Assembly (NCBI RefSeq): GCF_042242105.1
Contig: NC_092029.1
Coordinates: 3,882,885-3,946,884 of the forward strand
DNA from: Pempheris klunzingeri
Taxonomy: Eukaryota > Chordata > Actinopteri > Acropomatiformes > Pempheridae
DNA length: 64,000 nucleotides
Reading direction: 5' to 3'
The position numbers and the translations under genes were made by a program. Shown one piece after another: positions 1 through 11,800 of the stretch; within the stretch, counting starts at the first letter, position 1, and every line of letters starts with the position of its first letter. Under the pieces are notes generated by a model. The model ran no database searches and had not been told where the DNA came from. It was given only the letters and a program-made list of their open reading frames with translations.

Positions 1-477
1 AAGTACACAGGGCCGGTTTCCAAAGAACAACTAACTCCGATCCGAATGAATTATCATATATTTATTATTGAAGTATCGTATAAGTCCAGCAAAAGTTAGA
101 ATGAAACCAAGCCTGTTTTTATTACATTTAATTTCAAACGTCCATCATTCATTCAACATGTGGACCTCAGCTGTTGTTGTTCTGAAAGCTTTTGGAGATT
201 TGACCAATGGTGAAAGCATCTACTTGTGTTCGGCGCTTTGTAACGGGCTCATCTCTCCTGAGGACACGTAGTAGCACTCCTCATATTAGAGAAGCAGGTG
301 GTACTGTTTAGTATTTGAAGTCCTTCCATCAGTCCAAATACGTCTGTTTCTGCTGTATTTAGCACCAAAGTTTGTGTGGCTCATCTGCATGGTGCCTGTA
401 CTGGACCTTCTCTTTCCTATGAAGACATGAATGGATTCACGTTCTTGTGCTTTTTTGTCTCCACTCGAGCAGATGAC

Positions 478-573
478 TGTTTAGGGCAACGTGAAACGAA
501 TTCAGAGTCTGAGCTCGAGATCAAGAGTTTGATTCAAAGGCGGACAAGCGAGCTCGGAGAATATAGTGACTAA
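478..573 (+). CDS. Possible terminal coding exon of an unidentified upstream gene
   Basis: A pyrimidine-rich stretch ending in CAG (about 454-473) is followed by an open frame that ends at the TAA at 571-573. It encodes about 33 hydrophilic residues ending in RRTSELGEYSD. An AATAAA at 737-742 follows at a plausible 3' UTR distance. I do not recognise the protein tail, and no other exon of this gene lies in the window. The exact acceptor is uncertain: it could be the CAG at 471-473, giving a phase-1 exon. It could also be a chance open frame. Nothing functional can be said beyond its charged, low-hydrophobicity composition. Confidence 0.3.
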   Translation, partial: CLGQRETNSESELEIKSLIQRRTSELGEYSD

Positions 574-736
574 AAAAAAGCACAAGAAATCTTCTGTGAT
601 GATTGGGTACTATGGGAGATCATTATTATGTTTTAGTTGATGTAAGTTATGTTGTCTGATATGTTTTCAGCTCTTTGCCTGTTTTTCCTATTTAAAAAAA
701 AAAAAAACATTGATGTAAAAAATCTTGCATTATTTG

Positions 737-742
737 AATAAA
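737..742 (+). promoter_or_regulatory. Candidate polyadenylation signal AATAAA
   Basis: A canonical hexamer lies about 165 bases after the stop codon of the possible terminal exon at 478-573. The stretch before it is A/T-rich with an A run. It supports, but does not prove, the end of an upstream plus-strand transcript. Confidence 0.35.
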
Positions 743-784
743 TAAGATGCGCTGTTTATCTTTGTTGTGGTTTGATCTGCAGAA

Positions 785-1065
785 ATCAGGGACTAGATAA
801 CGTGAGGTTCGACGTGGACGTGTCAGGTGACTTTAGACTTGACTTGGACTCGTCTCGAAGAACACGAGACATTTACTTGTCTCAAAAGGAGTTGGACTCA
901 TCTGGGAGGTCTGGAGATTTGACTTGAGAATTGACGTAGACTTGAAATTTGACTTGGACTTGTCGAACGACTTGAGACTTGACAAGAAGCGAACCCAGTG
1001 ATTGTGAGACTGAGACTTAAATCTGATGTATCTGGAATAACTCAAGACTTGATTTGGAGATAGAC
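785..1065. repeat. Degenerate short tandem repeat of 'gacttg' units
   Basis: The stretch is dominated by variants of gacttg/gacttga/gagactt, such as 'gacttgacttggactcg' and 'gacttgagacttgac', in head-to-tail order with substitutions and spacers. A short open frame on the minus strand is a by-product of the repeat. This looks like a decayed minisatellite or the internal repeat of a transposon. I see no coding signal. Confidence 0.55.
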
Positions 1066-1683
1066 AGTAAAACAGCTCTGACTCTTATTGAACACCAGCA
1101 CCAATCCCTCAGGTCCCACCTCCCTGTGCATAGAGACGTGGACATCCATCCATCAATCAATCAATCAATCTTTATTTATATAGCGCCAATTCATAACAGC
1201 ATTTAATTAAGAGAGTCCCTCAACTTTCTGGAGACTTGACAGGCACATTTACCTTCTACAGGAAAATAGAAAATCCTTAACAACAGGTCAGATAGTCATG
1301 TCTGACATGGACTAAGATTTAAATATTAACTGATTGACAGCCTCACTGACGATGTGTGCGTAAGATGCAGAGACGGTCGGCACAAGCAAACGTGTCCATG
1401 TTGATGCATTTATGTTAATAAACTGCTGCCAGGATCAAGTGTCACGCTTCTCCTGACGTCTGAAGGAGTGATGGCAAACGTGTTTTAATGCTCCGCTGCA
1501 CTGCCTGCAGAGCAAAGACGTCTTTCTGTGGACCTTTGCTCCTGCTTCTCCTGTTAAATACCCAAAGGACAGACGTGTCAGGGGACAGAGAGGCAACGCT
1601 GTAGACTTATAAGCACTGTGATTGAAGTTATTGGAGTTGTTTCTTGCAGTTTTTAGAGGAAAAAAATCAACACTTCTGCAGCC
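1066..1683. other. Upstream region of transporter copy A
   Basis: Apart from the LINE-tail fragment at 1150-1260 no gene is visible. The 240 bases before the ATG at 1684 should contain the 5' UTR of copy A. A 'tttcttgcag' acceptor-like string at about 1642-1651 leaves open a spliced leader. There is no convincing TATA box. Confidence 0.3.
1150..1260 (-). repeat. LINE 3' tail fragment, minus orientation
   Basis: A (atca)n run is followed by 'ctttatttatatagcgcc'. This is the reverse complement of the tail seen on several fish LINE families (ataaataaag then tgat repeats). Only the tail is present. Its 5' boundary is not clear. Confidence 0.45.
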
Positions 1684-4600
1684 ATGACCACTTTTGATGA
1701 CATCTTGGAAGAAGCTGGGAAGTTCGGCCGCTGTCAGAAGCGAATCTTCGGCCTGCTGTGTATGGTGTCCATGCCCTGGGCTGGTGTGTACGTTGGCATC
1801 GTCTTCCAGGGTTTCACCCCAGATCACTGGTGTCGGGACTCTGCGGTGGTGCAGAAGAGGCAGGCCTGTGGCTGGAGCCTGTCAGACAGTCGCAGGCTGA
1901 CGGTGCCTGTGGTCAATAACTCAGGAGTCCTGCAGCAGAGCAGCTGTGAGCAGTACGAGGTGGACTGGAACAGCACGACGCTCACCTGCGACACACAGGA
2001 GCTGAACCTCGGCAACACCCCCACAACTGCCTGCAAAGAGGGCTGGGAGTACGACTACGAGGGAAGACAGTCCTTTGTTACTGAGGTAAGTGACTAAGGT
2101 GAAGTACAATAAATACAAAATAGTGAAATCTATGAAATCAACATCACAACATGAGGCAGCCTGGGTGAACAAAGACTAGAAATGATCCTGTAATCTCTGT
2201 TATATATGTATATTAACAGGTGTACAGAAGTAATGTGAAAAAGGTTCCTTTGAAGGGTTCATTCAACATTTAAAAGCACCTTGTGTTGCATCTTTGGGCT
2301 CATTTACACTCGTCATTTGTCCAAATATCATCCAGAGGAGGATCTTTAAGGAGTTCATTTATCTCATGTCATTTGTTAAATCCACAAATGTCAGAAGGAC
2401 AATTCAGGGGGAGTTATATGCTGTAACAGAAGCAGAGACTTCTAAGTAGAAATACTCTTTGAATAGAGCCCAGCTAGCTGTTTCCACCTGTTTTCAGTCT
2501 TTATGCTAAGCTAAGCTAATCACCCCTTGGCTGTAGCTGCAAACAGACCAGATGTGAGAGTGATGTTCGTCTTTTCGTCTCTTCTCTACATCCCTACATC
2601 CATTTTAAGGTGCCTGATTACCGAGTGTAGATTTTAATGTCTAATTATTTACTTGTAGTGAGAATAAACACAAGGTGTGAGATTGAAAAACTGAACATGA
2701 ACCCAGTTTCTACCTTGTAACTATCTATTTATTTCTTCTTTATGGAGTTTCAGGAACGATATGTAAAGAGGGAAATTGTTGTTCTGATCGACTTGTTTGT
2801 CCCTTGTTGTCCCAGTTTGACCTGGTGTGTTCAGATGGGTGGTTGGTGGACATGTACCAGGCCACTCTCAACGTCGGCTTCCTGGTTGGGAGCATCGCCA
2901 TCGGCTACCTGGCTGACAGGTAAGTCTGAGACCGTCTGGTTAGTCTGGTTGTGGTGTTGGCGTGATGGAGAGTGCAGATTCTCCCAAATGCATTGAATTA
3001 CCCTCCACGTTAAATTTGAACTGGATACACAGTAAACAAGTATATTACATTATTTTCATTTATTTAAAAGTACTGACTGTGGCCTCATTGGTTTATGACA
3101 GTTAAACCAAAGTATAATTAGCAGAACATGAGATAAATCTGACAATAAAACATTGCTGCTGCTCCATTAAACTGACTATTAACTCACTTTTTGTCTTATT
3201 TGTTCTTTTGCCTTCAGGTTTGGCAGGAAAATGAGCTTCCTGATGTCCAACCTGCTGAATGGGATTGCAGGAATCCTGGTGGCCGTGGCTCCAAACTACG
3301 TGTCCCTACTGGTTTTCAGAACGCTCTACGGGTTTGGCGTCAAAGGAGGCTGGGTGGCTGGATATGTGCTGAGTAAGAGCAACACTCAACCTCACAGATG
3401 GGATTAACAGTTTTCCTCTTTGTCTGCCAAACACATTTCAAGCGTTACTTGATACGTGAAGCCTTTCTTCTTCCTCTCCTGCAGTCACAGAAATCGTGGG
3501 GGTGGAGTACCGACGCACAGTGGGAGTCCTTTATCAGATGTTCTTCAGCGTTGGCATCCTCCTCCTCCCTCTGCTCGCCTACTTCATCACCGACTGGCGC
3601 TGGCTGCAGGTCGTCATCACCGTCCCCTACATCCTCTTCCTGTCCTACTACTGGTGAGGAACACTCGTTGTGCTTTACACAGACGTGAGGTCTGGATTGT
3701 ACCACATTTTACTTATTTATAAATGTTCCCCGTCGTGGAACTAATAAAGGAATATCTTATCTTATCAAAAAACATGAACATTATTTAATTATTGATAAAC
3801 TCACATAATTTAAAGTGTGAGTAAAATTGCTGTTTTTGTCAATGGAGTCTGGTGCCACCAGTCAGTAAAAATATGGCTCAGGTTTAAAAATACCAGTTAT
3901 CCTTTAATCCTCCCTGATTAAAAAGTTGTATGTTTATATACTCGTATAACATCAAGTTTGCTTTTGCTTCATGAAAGTTTTTTTTATTTGCAGGTTTATC
4001 CCAGAGTCTCCGAGGTGGCTTCTGTCTCAGAACAAAAACGCCAAAGCTGTGGAGATCACCGAGGCCATGGCCAAAGAGAACAACATGACCCTGTCGAAGA
4101 ACATCGAGGTAGCTGCTGTTTTATCGAACAGGAGACACAAAAACATCACCAGATCAGACTGTGTCTACTTCTGCTACCTTGAAATAAAGTTCAGGATGAG
4201 ACGCACACTTCGCCCACTTTGTTGTTGCTGCTACAAGTGCAGTCATTTATTTCATGTCCTCATCGCTGCTTACTGTAGATGTTTCTTTCAACTAATTCTA
4301 TTCAACTGATTTATTATTACAGCATCAATTTCCCCCCACTTTATTTGCAACTATATTTATTTTGTATGTAGTAGTTGCTCATTCTGCATCTTGTGTTGTA
4401 GTTAGTTAATAACTGTACCATCAGTCTTCCCTGTGTGGGGTCACGGAAACGTCAATCTAAATCTAAATCTAAAAAATTAAAGTGAATTTCTGTTTATTTA
4501 TGTCATTACATATCCTTCAAGTGCAGCAGAGGTTGAAGTAGTTTTTTTTTTCTCTCTGTGAAATGCAAAAGAAACTTGCACCACAGTCAGATATACTCAG

Positions 4601-6563
4601 AACTAAATCTTTAAAGATGTGAAACTTAAAGTATTTGAGATGTGATGAAAGCAGAGTGTATGTTTGATCCTGCAGACTCTGACAGATGATAACGCAGATA
4701 ACTCCAGCACTGCCTCCTTCATGGACCTGATCAGAACTCCCAAAATGAGAAAACACACTTTCATTCTCAGCTACAACTGGTGAGTAGTTTTTTTTTAGTT
4801 AGATTTATCTGTTGAATTGAGTTTTTGTAATACATAACTGTCGCTGCAGCAAAGTCAATGAACGACTCTTCTCATGTAATGATTGACGGTCTCTTCCAGG
4901 TTCACCAGTGCTGTGGTCTACCAGGGTTTGATCATGAGGCTGGGTATTCTGGGAGGAGACGTCTACATCGACTTCCTCATCTCCGGCCTGGTGGAGTTCC
5001 CCGCTGCCTTCCTCATCCTCTTCACCATTGAACGCATGGGCAGACGCATACCCTTCGCCTCGGCCAACATCGTAGCCGGAGCCTCCTGCTTCATCACCGC
5101 CTTCATTCCTGAGAGTAGGTTCAGGTGGACATGTGGAGCAGATTACAATCTCCTGCTTCTCTAAAATGCGTTTACACTTTTGCCTTGAATATTCCTGCTT
5201 GTCCTTGCAGGCATGTTCTGGTTTAAGACGGTGGTGGCCTGCATCGGTCGGCTGGGGATCACCATGGCCTTTGAGATGGTGGTGTTTGTGAACACTGAGC
5301 TCTACCCAACGTTTGTCCGGTAAAATGTCATCTAGTGATTGTTTGTGCGAAGGCTGGACACATTTATTGAAGGTTGATTTGGACTAAAATGCCAAATAAA
5401 CATGTAAACTAGCCTCACCAGACAACCACAAGCAGCTCACTGATAAATGTCCATTTAGGCAAATGCAGCATGTGCTAATGTGCATATCATCGGTTGTTGT
5501 TGTGGCTGCAGGAACTTTGGGGTATCAGTGTGTTCCACTCTGTGCGATGTCGGAGGCATCATCGCTCCTTTCCTGCTCTACAGACTGGCCGTCATCTGGC
5601 TGGAGCTGCCACTCATCATCTTCGGTGGGAGTTAGATTTTTTATGGAGTGACAACATTTGTTGCAGTCGGTCTGAAATGACCAGAGATTTTTTAGACATC
5701 CATCGATTCTTGAACATAGATATAAAAACTAAAAAATATAAAACAAAGACAGCCACAGTAGATGAGGATGTTCTGTATTGTTCTGTATTATTTTCAAACT
5801 TGGCTGATAACAAAAAGCGGATGTGTTTATTAACGTTAAGACATGTTGCGCTGTGTCTGCAGGGTCTCTGGCTTTCCTGGCCGGTGGTTTGGTGCTGCTG
5901 CTTCCTGAGACCAGAGGTGTGCCGCTGCCCGACACCATCGATGACATAGAGTTCCCAGAGAGGTGATTAACCTTTATTGTTTTGGCACAACTCATGGCTT
6001 TGTGCTTTGTGTCTAGTGCGTGTATGTGCATGCGTATGTTTATATTCTGGGTGCTGTTTCTCACGTTATGGTGAAGATGCTGTCACATTTTTATCGTATA
6101 TATCACATCAGGGCTGCAGCTTAGTTTGTAGTCATTATCGATTCATCTGCAGATTGTTTTCCCAGATGATGATTATCTACAAAATCTTGAAAAATGCTTG
6201 TTATAATTTCATCTTCCAGTGTTTTGTTTTGTTTAACCAACAATTTGAAAGCCTAAAGATTTTTCAGTTTATTATCACGTCAAAGAAAATCCTCACATTT
6301 AAGTAGCTGGAACTGACAAACTTTTTCTTAAATATAATTTTGCTTTATCATAAAATAGAAAATTATTGCCAGATAATTTTCTGTTAATTGACTGATTCTT
6401 GCAGTTCTATATTAACTACAAGTTTGGACTAAATGTGCATCATATAATTTGTTGTGTGTGTGTTTGCAGATTGAAGGAGAAAGCTGCATTGAAGAACCAG
6501 CAGCTGGACATTCTGCTGCCGAACAAAGACGTGACGACCATCAAGGATCCAGCAACAGTTTAA
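1684..6563 (+). CDS. slc22a2: Organic cation transporter, SLC22 OCT1/2/3 class (tandem copy A)
   Basis: Eleven exons join into an open frame of 559 aa: 1684-2085, 2816-2919, 3218-3372, 3485-3653, 3994-4108, 4676-4779, 4900-5114, 5211-5319, 5512-5624, 5863-5962, 6470-6563. All introns are GT-AG and exon lengths (104, 155, 169, 115, 215, 109) fit the SLC22 pattern. Family knowledge: 12-TM polyspecific plasma-membrane carriers for organic cations. Visible features are the start [12 protein letters not shown], a Cys-rich extracellular loop with glycosylation sequons at N78 and N96, MFS motif GYLADRFGRK across exons 2-3, PESPRWL in exon 5, and an Asp at about 470 in CDVGG matching the cation-binding Asp of TM11 in mammalian OCTs. 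The choice between slc22a1, a2 and a3 is inferred from overall resemblance to OCT2 and from locus context. Copy B lies 2.3 kb downstream, and parts of exons 1, 7, 8 and 9 are nearly identical to it. Confidence 0.9.
2470..2600. repeat. Fragment of a widespread 'agctaagctaa' interspersed element in intron 1
   Basis: The string 'tctttatgctaagctaagc', followed by 'ggctgtagctgcaaacagacc', matches the core of the elements at 9458-10352 and 27515-27830. Only an internal part remains here, so its termini cannot be set. Confidence 0.45.
3715..3770 (+). repeat. LINE or SINE 3' tail remnant in intron 4 of copy A
   Basis: 'gttccccgtcgtggaacta' then 'ataaaggaatatcttatc', ending in (ttatc) repeats, resembles the terminal 'gatcaataaagt...tatc' tails of fish LINE families. 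Only about 55 bases are recognisable. Confidence 0.3.
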
Positions 6564-6597
6564 TCTCCTTCGTGACCAAAGTATTTATTTATGTTGT

Positions 6598-7050
6598 TTA
6601 AAGGTGCGATGTGTAGGATTCAGGGGGATTTATTGGTAGAAATGGAACATTGTATTCACAGCTGTGTTTTCAGTCGAGTAGAATCACTCTGTATTTATTA
6701 CCCCAGAAGGAGCCCTTTATATCTGCAGAGGGAGCAGGTCCATCACCACATTTCTACAGTAGCCCAGAATAGACAAACAAGGGTTTTACGTAATTTAATG
6801 TTGAAGTGGCAGCTTGAATTTGGTGGTGTGCAAATGCACCAGTTAGAAGAAGAAGAAGAAAAGTTGAGGAATATCGTTTTGTGTTGAGACAAACGGAGGA
6901 TCATTCTTATCATTCAGCTTTAGAAAAAGCAAAGCGAGCGAGAATCTCCGTCGCCTCTTAGCTTCTCCTGGAGGAGGAGGGGTATTCAGATGGCTGCAAT
7001 CTGCAGCTTCACCACTAGATGCCACTAAATCTCACCCAGGGCACCTTTAA
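6598..7050. mobile_element. MITE-like non-autonomous DNA element with terminal inverted repeats
   Basis: The element begins ttaaaggtgc (6598-6607) and ends with its exact reverse complement gcacctttaa (7041-7050). The 5' end reads 'gatgtgtaggattcaggg' and the 3' end holds 'ccactagatgccactaaat', a combination I know from abundant fish MITE-like repeats. Open frames inside it are short and not protein-like. It starts 35 bases after the stop codon of transporter copy A and so probably lies in its 3' UTR. Target duplication was not resolved because the flanks are T/A-rich. Confidence 0.65.
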
Positions 7051-8868
7051 CAGTGTGGATGTACAGTATTGTGGATTTTGACTGTGTTGCCAGATATATC
7101 AAAATGTTTTCTGTTTGTCTGGAAGCTTTATCATCCTAAAAGGATTTAGTATTTGGATTAAATTGCTCTTATGTTTGTTTGTTAAACCTCGGTGACGAGT
7201 AATGTTGGATGACTGAGTTAGACAGAGTTATTATGTTGCTATAATTGTCATAAAACTACATTATTAAATTATTAAATTCTCTTTTAACACAACTTTCAAC
7301 AGTTATCAGGCCATTTAATAAACATTTGCCCTGACTTAAGGTCGTAGCCCTCGAGATTTTCAGCACTGATCAATTTGACAACGTCCGTGGTTACCGTGGT
7401 AACATCGCACAGCAATCACTCATTGAGCATCAGTTTCTGTTTACAGTGCAACCAAACAAACCCATGTTGTTTTGATAGATAGAAACAGTAAAAACCAACA
7501 ACCAACAGTGGTGACGATTACATTGTGCTTGCGTTGACAGCCTCACAATAAAAAATTTAAAAAAAGCCACGCAGCAAAGTTTCAGGAGATAAATTCAGTT
7601 ACTCCGTTGTTTCCTGTGGATCCCTTGTGCATGTAAAGACAGTTTAAATCTATCACACGAATGGCGGACGCTGCCACAAACCATTAAAATTACTTCACTG
7701 AGAGGTAATTCTAGAGTTTAACTAGTGTTACCTTCATGAACAATCTGATTCTTTGGGAACAAAGCTGTTTTTTACATGAAACACTGAACCAGTCACAATA
7801 AGTAGATGTGTGAGGGGGCAACATGAGTCATTTATTGTGCCAATAAAAGGTTTTCTAATACTAATTCATTGCAATCAAGGCAAGGCAACAACTCAGTGAC
7901 AAAGCAGGCAACAACTTCTGTCACGTTTCCAGTTCAGATCATTCAGATCACAGCTGCCCACACTTGTGGAACAACATTATATTGGTGGGATTGCTCAGTT
8001 TGAATCTGGTCCAAATCGTACCCTATCATTATCCTTGAGGTTAATATGTTTGCCTGCAAAATAATCACAGACGCCTAATAAATAAAAAAGAATGATGAGC
8101 AGCTCTCAGAAAGTAATGGAGCTCTTCAAAGAGCAGTAATTCCCATCAATAAGTACAACCATATTGTTATAAAACGTTCTTCTCAGCCCAAAGACAGGTA
8201 TTGGGAGGGGAAATATTTGAATGCACTTTGGGGAAATCATGAGAGAGATGGAGAGTGTGGTAGATAAGAGAATCCTAAAAATCCTGAGAAATGGACTCAA
8301 CGCTACAAAATGAATCCACCATTCAGTCACTTTGCAACAGCTTAAATTCAGCTCTTTAAATGTACTTCCCTTTTTTTTATTCTGCCACTAGATGTCACAC
8401 AGTGCAGAAGTTTTCAAACGCTACACACAGAAGCTTTAAGAGTGAGGGTCCCTGAACACCACACCAGTTCTGCATTTAACTTCACCGCTTTGGAAAAATA
8501 AATAAAGGAGTCTGTGTCCTATGGTATAAATTTATGTTGTGGAACCTCAGTTGCACACTTCATGCATACCAACAGAATTTGTTTTGGCTGCTGCCCAGTT
8601 CAGATTCATTCAATGATTGCATAACTCCTCCGCCATTCTCTGTTTAACTCCATCAAACAGTAACGTGTTTTCACCTCCACTGCAGCTTTAAGTATCTTTA
8701 AAAGGCCTTTCTGGACTTTAGCTCCACATTGACCTCATCGGGGAGGAGAAGTTTTTCAAAATCTCTAAAGCAGACTACAGGCATTTCACGGTTATCTGCA
8801 GTGCAGAGCAGGACAAAAGTTGGCTTGTTTTAATATTCAAGGCACCAAGAACTGGAATCACAGCAGTG
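7051..8868. other. Intergenic spacer between the two transporter copies
   Basis: AT-rich DNA with no recognisable gene. AATAAA hexamers at 7317-7322 and 7547-7552 could end the copy A transcript. A short 'gccactagatgtcacac' stretch near 8383-8399 resembles the end of the MITE at 6598-7050. A TTTAAAAG string at about 8696-8703 lies about 170 bases before the copy B start and could act as a TATA-like element, which is weak evidence. The upstream sequences of copies A and B are not visibly alike. Confidence 0.4.
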
Positions 8869-11800
8869 ATGACAAGCTTTGATGACGTCCTGGAAGAAGC
8901 TGGGCCTTTTGGCCGCTGTCAGAGACGCATCTTCACCTTGCTCTGCTTTTTGTCAATACCTTTTTCAGGTGTGTACGTCGGCATCGTCTTCCAGGGTTTC
9001 ACCCCAGATCACTGGTGTCGGGACTCTGCGGTGGTGCAGAAGAGGCAGGCGTGCGGCTGGAGCCTGTCAGACAGTCGCAGGCTGACGGTGCCTGTGGTCA
9101 ATAACTCAGGAGTGCTGCAGCAGAGCAGCTGTGAGCAGTACGAGGTGGACTGGAACAGCACGACGCTCACCTGCGACACACGGGAGCTGAACCTGAGTGA
9201 GGTTCCAGTTACCACATGCAAGGTGAGACCTCTGAGCCTGACCTGGAGTAGGTTCTGCTGGATTATTTGACTCTGCAGTAAAATTCATTGAACATTTTGG
9301 GGGGTATTAGAGGATGGTGTGGTCCTAATTTATCTTGTGAGGGGACCGATGGGATCTCAGGTACCAAATATGTCAAAATTATTATTTTTCCGAAACATGG
9401 AGCGTGATTACAGCCTCTTGGTTTATTTTGAGGGTTTGGAAACGGTAAATATAGAGGTCGACATTTTGGGAAATATCTTATTTGCTTGGGCAGCACTGTT
9501 GCCTCACAGCAAGAAGGTTCCAGGTTCGAATCCCGGTTTGAACCTGGAGTCTGTCTGTGTGGAGTTTGCATGTTCTCCCCATGCCAGCGTGGGTTCTCTC
9601 CAGGTACTCCGGCTTCCTCCCACAATCCAGAGACATGCAGGTTAGGTTAATTGGTGACTCTAAATTGGCCGTAGGTGTGAATGTGAGAGTGAGTGTTTGT
9701 CTGTGTTGGCCCTGTGACAGCTGGGATTGGCTCCAGCTCCACCGCGACCCTGACGGACAAGCGGTATAAATAATGGATGGATGGATGGATGGATCTTTAT
9801 TTGCTTTCTGGTGAATGAGAAAATCAATTTCACTCTCATGTCAGTCATAAATATAAAGCTCCAAAAAGCAGTTAGCTTAAGAGTCAAAGACTCAAAACTG
9901 GAGGCAACATCTCGTCTGAAGATACTTATAGTGACAACATATCTAATTTGTTTAATCCACACAAAAAAAACTAAAGTGCAAAAAGAAATGTTTGTACAGT
10001 GGGGGTATGTCATGTGCCGGACTATTTCCTGGTTCAAAGCAGTTGCCAGGCAACCAGCGGACATTCCAGGTAGTTGATGCTCACAGCCAAAAAACAGTCC
10101 GGTACATAAACCCCCTTTTCTACACACTGAACACAACATTGCCATAAATCTGCAGCTTTCCGGGTGCTGGAAGGTGGATTTTGTTTCCATTGGACGGAGC
10201 CATGCTGGCTGTGTCCTCCTGTTTGAAGGCACTGTGCTGAGCTAAGCTAACCGGCTGCAGGCTGTAGCTTCATATCAACCACACAGATGAGACAGCGTGT
10301 CGTTATTCTCACCTAACTAACTGAAAAACATTTCCCAAATTCCCCAAAATGCTGTTCTGTTGCTTTAAAGCAGCACATTTCAGGGATAGCTTTTTAAAAA
10401 AAAATTCTTTAAAATGACAGTCTGCTCACATGACCCTGAAGTTTAGTGAAAATGTTTGTTTTTTTGTTTATTTAACCTTTATGTGACCAGGAAGTGCCTT
10501 GAGATTGAAATATTTTTTCCACAAGGGGACACCTGGCCAAGAGAGCACCGTTTAAATAGAAATATAAAACCCAGCAAACGGGGAACAGAAACATCACACA
10601 AGGAGGAGACTAAATCCACCTCAGTTATAGCAGCTGCATTTCTCCGTTACGTGGACTTTTAACATGGTTTTAAATTTGTTCAAGGCCATGCGGTTTTTGT
10701 TGCCATGAAGCACTTTTATGTGGTGAAATACAGCACAAGTCTTTGGCAGGCGTGCGCTGGACTCTGAGGAGGTCGGGGGCATTAATCAAAAGGTTTGGCT
10801 TGAAGACTTAAGGTTCATTTTTGATCTGATGTGTTCAGATGAGCACATTTTTTACAGTAAGAGTCCTTTTACAGTCTGTATTAAGTGTTCAGTGTTTTGT
10901 TTTTGTTTTTAAGGCCGGCTGGGAGTTTGACTACGAAGGAAGGAAGTCCTTCGTCACAGAGGTGAGGAGCATTTGTGCTTAATTTCATATGCTAACAAAT
11001 AAAACAATATAATTTCACTAAACATTTCTCATTTCTCATGAATCTAATCAAATTGTGCACACATCGCAGGCCACATCATCTAATATTTTACCTGTGTAAC
11101 CTTCTTCCTTCTTCGGTTGCAGTTTAACCTGGTGTGTTCAGATGCATGGTTAGCTGACATGTACCAGTCCACTCTGAATGCAGGCTTCCTCATTGGCAGC
11201 TTTGCCTTTGGTTACTTTGCTGACAGGTGAGTTAAATTATCAAAGCATTAAATTACTTTTTAGAACCACTCGGTCTTCATAAGATACCACATGTAAGAGC
11301 GGATGTAAGACTGAATTCAGCATTAAGAAAAATCTATTTATGTCTCATATTTTCTAACTAATCTAAAACAAAATGCAATGAAGAGGTACCAAATGTATTA
11401 AGATATCTAAATTATGCACTTTTATTGAAAAAATGGATGATATTATGTCCCATCAAGCTTCTCTTATTGAATCCTCTCCTTTTTTCTGCAGGTTTGGCAG
11501 GAAGATCAGTTTCCTGATGTCCAACGTGCTGAATTTGATCGCAGGGATTGTGCTGGCCGTGGCTCCAAACTACATCTTCATCCTGGTGGCCAGAGCCGTC
11601 TTTGGCTTCGGAGTCAAAGGAGGCTGGATGTCTTCATATGTGCTGCGTAAGGATGAATTTCCATAATTACTGAAATTAGTTGTGACTAAACACAATGAAC
11701 AGACTGTTGTGCTGCAACCAAACGTTCAGCTATTACCAGTGAAAAGTACCAAAGTGCTGTACTTATTTAGATCAATAATATGAAATATAAATCCACTTAT

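Noticed and set aside
1435..1827. A 130-codon minus-strand frame overlapping the start of transporter copy A
   Set aside because: It overlaps the well-supported coding exon in antisense and has no recognisable domain.
8866..8868. Start of copy B at a GTG upstream of the ATG
   Set aside because: GTG is not a normal vertebrate start codon. The ATG at 8869 aligns with the start of copy A and gives the same exon length.
9263..9645. Open frames of 108-120 codons in the extra intron of copy B
   Set aside because: They run across the SINE and its flanks and have no protein similarity that I can recognise.
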